From Apostichopus japonicus (Eukaryota > Echinodermata > Holothuroidea > Aspidochirotida > Stichopodidae), in contig NC_092580.1 in the NCBI RefSeq assembly GCF_037975245.1, positions 22,492,501-22,556,500 on the forward strand: a stretch of DNA of 64,000 bases, read 5' to 3'. The notes beneath the pieces were generated by a model that worked only from the letters and a program-made list of their open reading frames with translations, had not been told where the DNA came from and searched no databases. How positions within the stretch are numbered: position 1 is the first letter of the stretch; each line of letters opens with the position of its first letter. The translations under genes and the position numbers were made by a program. This document shows positions 62,074 through 64,000 of the stretch, piece after piece.

Positions 62074-62422
62074 CGCGGCGGGGGTGCAGGCCCTAATTCG
62101 CCATTAATAATGTAAAAGAGAGTTTTGACATAATTGGACCTCCATGCTTTTTATACATCTACATGAGACATGTCGTTGTTTACATTAGCATCCCGCGGTA
62201 TACTGCGCAATTTGAACGGACCGTACGGTACATGATGGCATGCGATGTAATAACCGATGCTTGCTTATATGATATTGACATGAACACGTTGAACGCGCGT
62301 TGAAAATTTTGGGTTATTTTTTCAGGCAAGTCGGACAGTTTTGAGGCTTTTCATCCTGGAACGCCATTTTCATGCTCACTGATATGATGTGATATCTGCT
62401 GTTTGCGTTACAAATTCGAACA

Positions 62423-63123
62423 GGCGCGTAGCGAGGAATTTGCCAAGGGAGGGGCGAAGCCTGTAGGCAAATTATCTAAGCGTAGCGACACCATAGGTTG
62501 GCGCGAAGCGTACGAGAAAATTTTGGCCGAAAATGCCTCCCAGATCGCCGGAAATGACACTTCCCAGGCCTTGTAAGTTGCCTCTAAGCACTTTCTATTT
62601 TGAAATTACTTAGCGATATCATTTAAAAAAATGCTGAATGGGGGGTGGCGGGCGGTCGCCATCATCCCAAAATGCGTCATGTTCCCCGACGACACGGTCG
62701 AGTTCGAGACCAGCCACAGTTGGTTTCATAGCACAATTCTACACATGCGTTATGATAGACCATTTATAGTATATATATAGATCATTAGTGAGAGAGGAAA
62801 ATGGAAACGTCAAAAAATGGAGTTGTCGGTGTAAGGGGTAGGGTGAGTCACACTTTTACGAAATCATTGATCCGTCACTGGCTACCCTTCAGCGCTGTAA
62901 TGATGTCACTGTTCCTCTTTCTCTTCCCGGTGTCTTCGCGTTTTGCTTTTACTCCCTCTTTTTCTCCTTTTTCTCTCTTTCTTCTTTTCTTTTCCCTTCC
63001 TTCCTCTCCTCCTCCTCTTTTTTCCCCTCTTTTTTCCTTTTTTCTTCTCTTTTTTTTCTCTTCTCTTTTTCTTACCCGGGGGGCGCGCGCCCCCAACGCC
63101 CCCCCCCCCTGGATACGCACCTG
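62423..63123 (-). mobile_element. Element Y, inverted right copy
   Basis: It starts CAGGCGCGTAGCGAGG, carries the shared module once, a pyrimidine-rich tract (about 62940-63073) mirroring the GA tract of the left copy, and ends GGATACGCACCTG. Confidence 0.85.
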
Positions 63124-64000
63124 TTACACAATTATAGGCTATTCAGCACAAGTTACCTGTCAGATGCTGCCATTTCATGAAGACGGGCCGCGCTCAATGG
63201 TGACGTAACAGGTCCGCCATCTTGAACTTTGACTTGAAAACGAACTTGGTTTATATTATATAAGCTAACAGGAACAGTACGTCTATGACGGCTATCGGTC
63301 TGGACATATATAGTCATCCATTCCAAGGTCTATCTCCATTGTTCGTATTGGACTTGCAAAATCTTTTTTTTATAATACTCATTTTGCACGCTTGGTCTGA
63401 AAGAAGTCACGGTAATTTGTGTGTAAAAGTAAGTTGGCCTGACGTTTCGATCCTAGCAGGATCTTCTTCAGAGGCTAAGTGACGCAGGGACAAAAACACG
63501 CACAGAATACAGACAGGTTGATGAGCATGGTGAACACAGAGAGATAGTTGTAAGGGGATTAGTAAACAAGGGATTTTTACGTTAAATTTGTATAAGAGAT
63601 TACATCACAACCTATTGTCCGTTACTCATCCTCTCTCTCTCGCTCGCTACATATGTCCATCGCCTTAAAAAGTAAATCTGACTTATGTAGCAAAGAAAAT
63701 GAAAAAAAAAAATGTCAGAATATTTTGACGGGAGATAGTAAGCACCTTGATTGCTTTAGGCAATGCGCATGCAGTTAAAAGTAATAGTCAAGTGCTCACA
63801 TCATTGCGTCATGGAAAACTTGCTGTTATTAATCGACTCGGAAGCTCTTAACTGAAGGTCCGTCGCTTCTTCCAAGCCTGCTTTCATACATAGTAATGGT
63901 ATTTCAGTGCTACATATACAACCGAATGCTCCCCTATAAATACGTGTGTCCAACTGTGTGGAGAAATTACGCTTCTCAAAAAGACGAGCTGGGCAAAGTC
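63124..64000. other. Right flank, no gene recognised
   Basis: It contains a TGACGTAA site (63201-63208) next to a CCGCCATCTT element (63214-63223, YY1-like), one copy of the dispersed repeat (63441-63572) and an A-run near 63702. The first two motifs resemble promoter elements, but no exon follows inside the window. Confidence 0.4.
63441..63572 (-). repeat. Dispersed single copy of the DUS4L-intron repeat family
   Basis: Sequence from GATCCTAGCAGGATCTTC through ACACGCACAGAATACAGACA to AGTAAACAAGGG matches one unit of the 7300-8085 array with substitutions and small gaps. On the minus strand, the bases around the conserved hairpin can fold into a hammerhead-like junction. Confidence 0.85.

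Larger units (their letters stand above)
58815..63123. mobile_element. 4.3-kb nested palindromic array of non-autonomous CAG...CTG elements
   Basis: The block starts CAGGCGCGTATCCAGG and ends CCTGGATACGCACCTG, its near-perfect inverse. TTACA lies immediately outside both ends. Inside, in order: X (58815-59332), Y (59333-60115), a linker, hAT MITE A (60455-60831), a linker, X inverted (61002-61520), a linker, A inverted (61696-62073), a linker, Y inverted (62423-63123). The arms 59333-61001 and 61521-63123 are reverse complements over about 1.6 kb, with few differences plus one internal duplication. No transposase frame is seen; the open frames here come from GA-rich or GC-rich repeat sequence and their mirror images. 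Confidence 0.88.

Noticed and set aside
59333-63123. A simple single hAT element spanning only the palindrome arms
   Set aside because: The 8 bases outside (AGTGTGAT and TTACACAA) are not direct repeats. The boundary that includes the outer X copy gives a better, though short, match (TTACA).

Overview
This is eukaryotic, AT-rich, intron-dense animal DNA. The organism is probably an invertebrate deuterostome. An echinoderm is my best guess, from the gene order, the vertebrate-like exon structures and the repeat types, but the sequence does not prove the phylum. I found four protein-coding genes by joining exons at splice sites with consistent reading phase. All four join into full-length frames without a frameshift or internal stop.

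Layout: (1) 1-2105, upstream sequence with no recognised gene. (2) 2106-12578 (+), DUS4L, tRNA-dihydrouridine synthase, 9 coding exons, 324 aa. Its 4-kb intron 7 holds a five-copy 159-bp tandem repeat and a U2-snRNA-like segment. The next intron holds a complete 395-bp hAT-type MITE with a perfect 8-bp target-site duplication. (3) 14271-18352 (-), LSM3, 4 coding exons, 104 aa, tail-to-tail with DUS4L. (4) 19290-33408 (+), XPC, the nucleotide-excision-repair damage sensor, 16 coding exons, 1255 aa. It is head-to-head with LSM3, the same arrangement I know from the human genome. (5) 33409-38692, convergent 3' sequence of XPC and the next gene. (6) 38693-56787 (-), GRAMD4-like gene, 18 coding exons, 668 aa. 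One of its introns contains about 1.8 kb of a 20-bp minisatellite. (7) 58629-63123, a repeat-dense block: a 22-bp minisatellite, then a 4.3-kb nested, largely palindromic array of non-autonomous CAG...CTG-ended transposons. (8) 63124-64000, non-coding flank with one copy of the repeat family found in the DUS4L intron.

The four genes do not form a pathway. DUS4L modifies tRNA, LSM3 is part of the Lsm rings for U6 snRNA and mRNA decay, XPC starts global-genome repair, and GRAMD4 is a membrane-associated GRAM protein. What links them is arrangement: divergent LSM3/XPC with a short shared promoter region, and convergent DUS4L/LSM3 and XPC/GRAMD4 ends.

The most unusual material is in the repeats. 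Three MITE families share one subterminal module of roughly 90 bp. Both palindrome arms carry the same hAT insertion at the same target site. A dispersed repeat carries a hammerhead-like fold. Several local duplications copied exon edges into neighbouring introns. I saw no CRISPR array, rRNA, clear tRNA or intact transposase/reverse-transcriptase gene.
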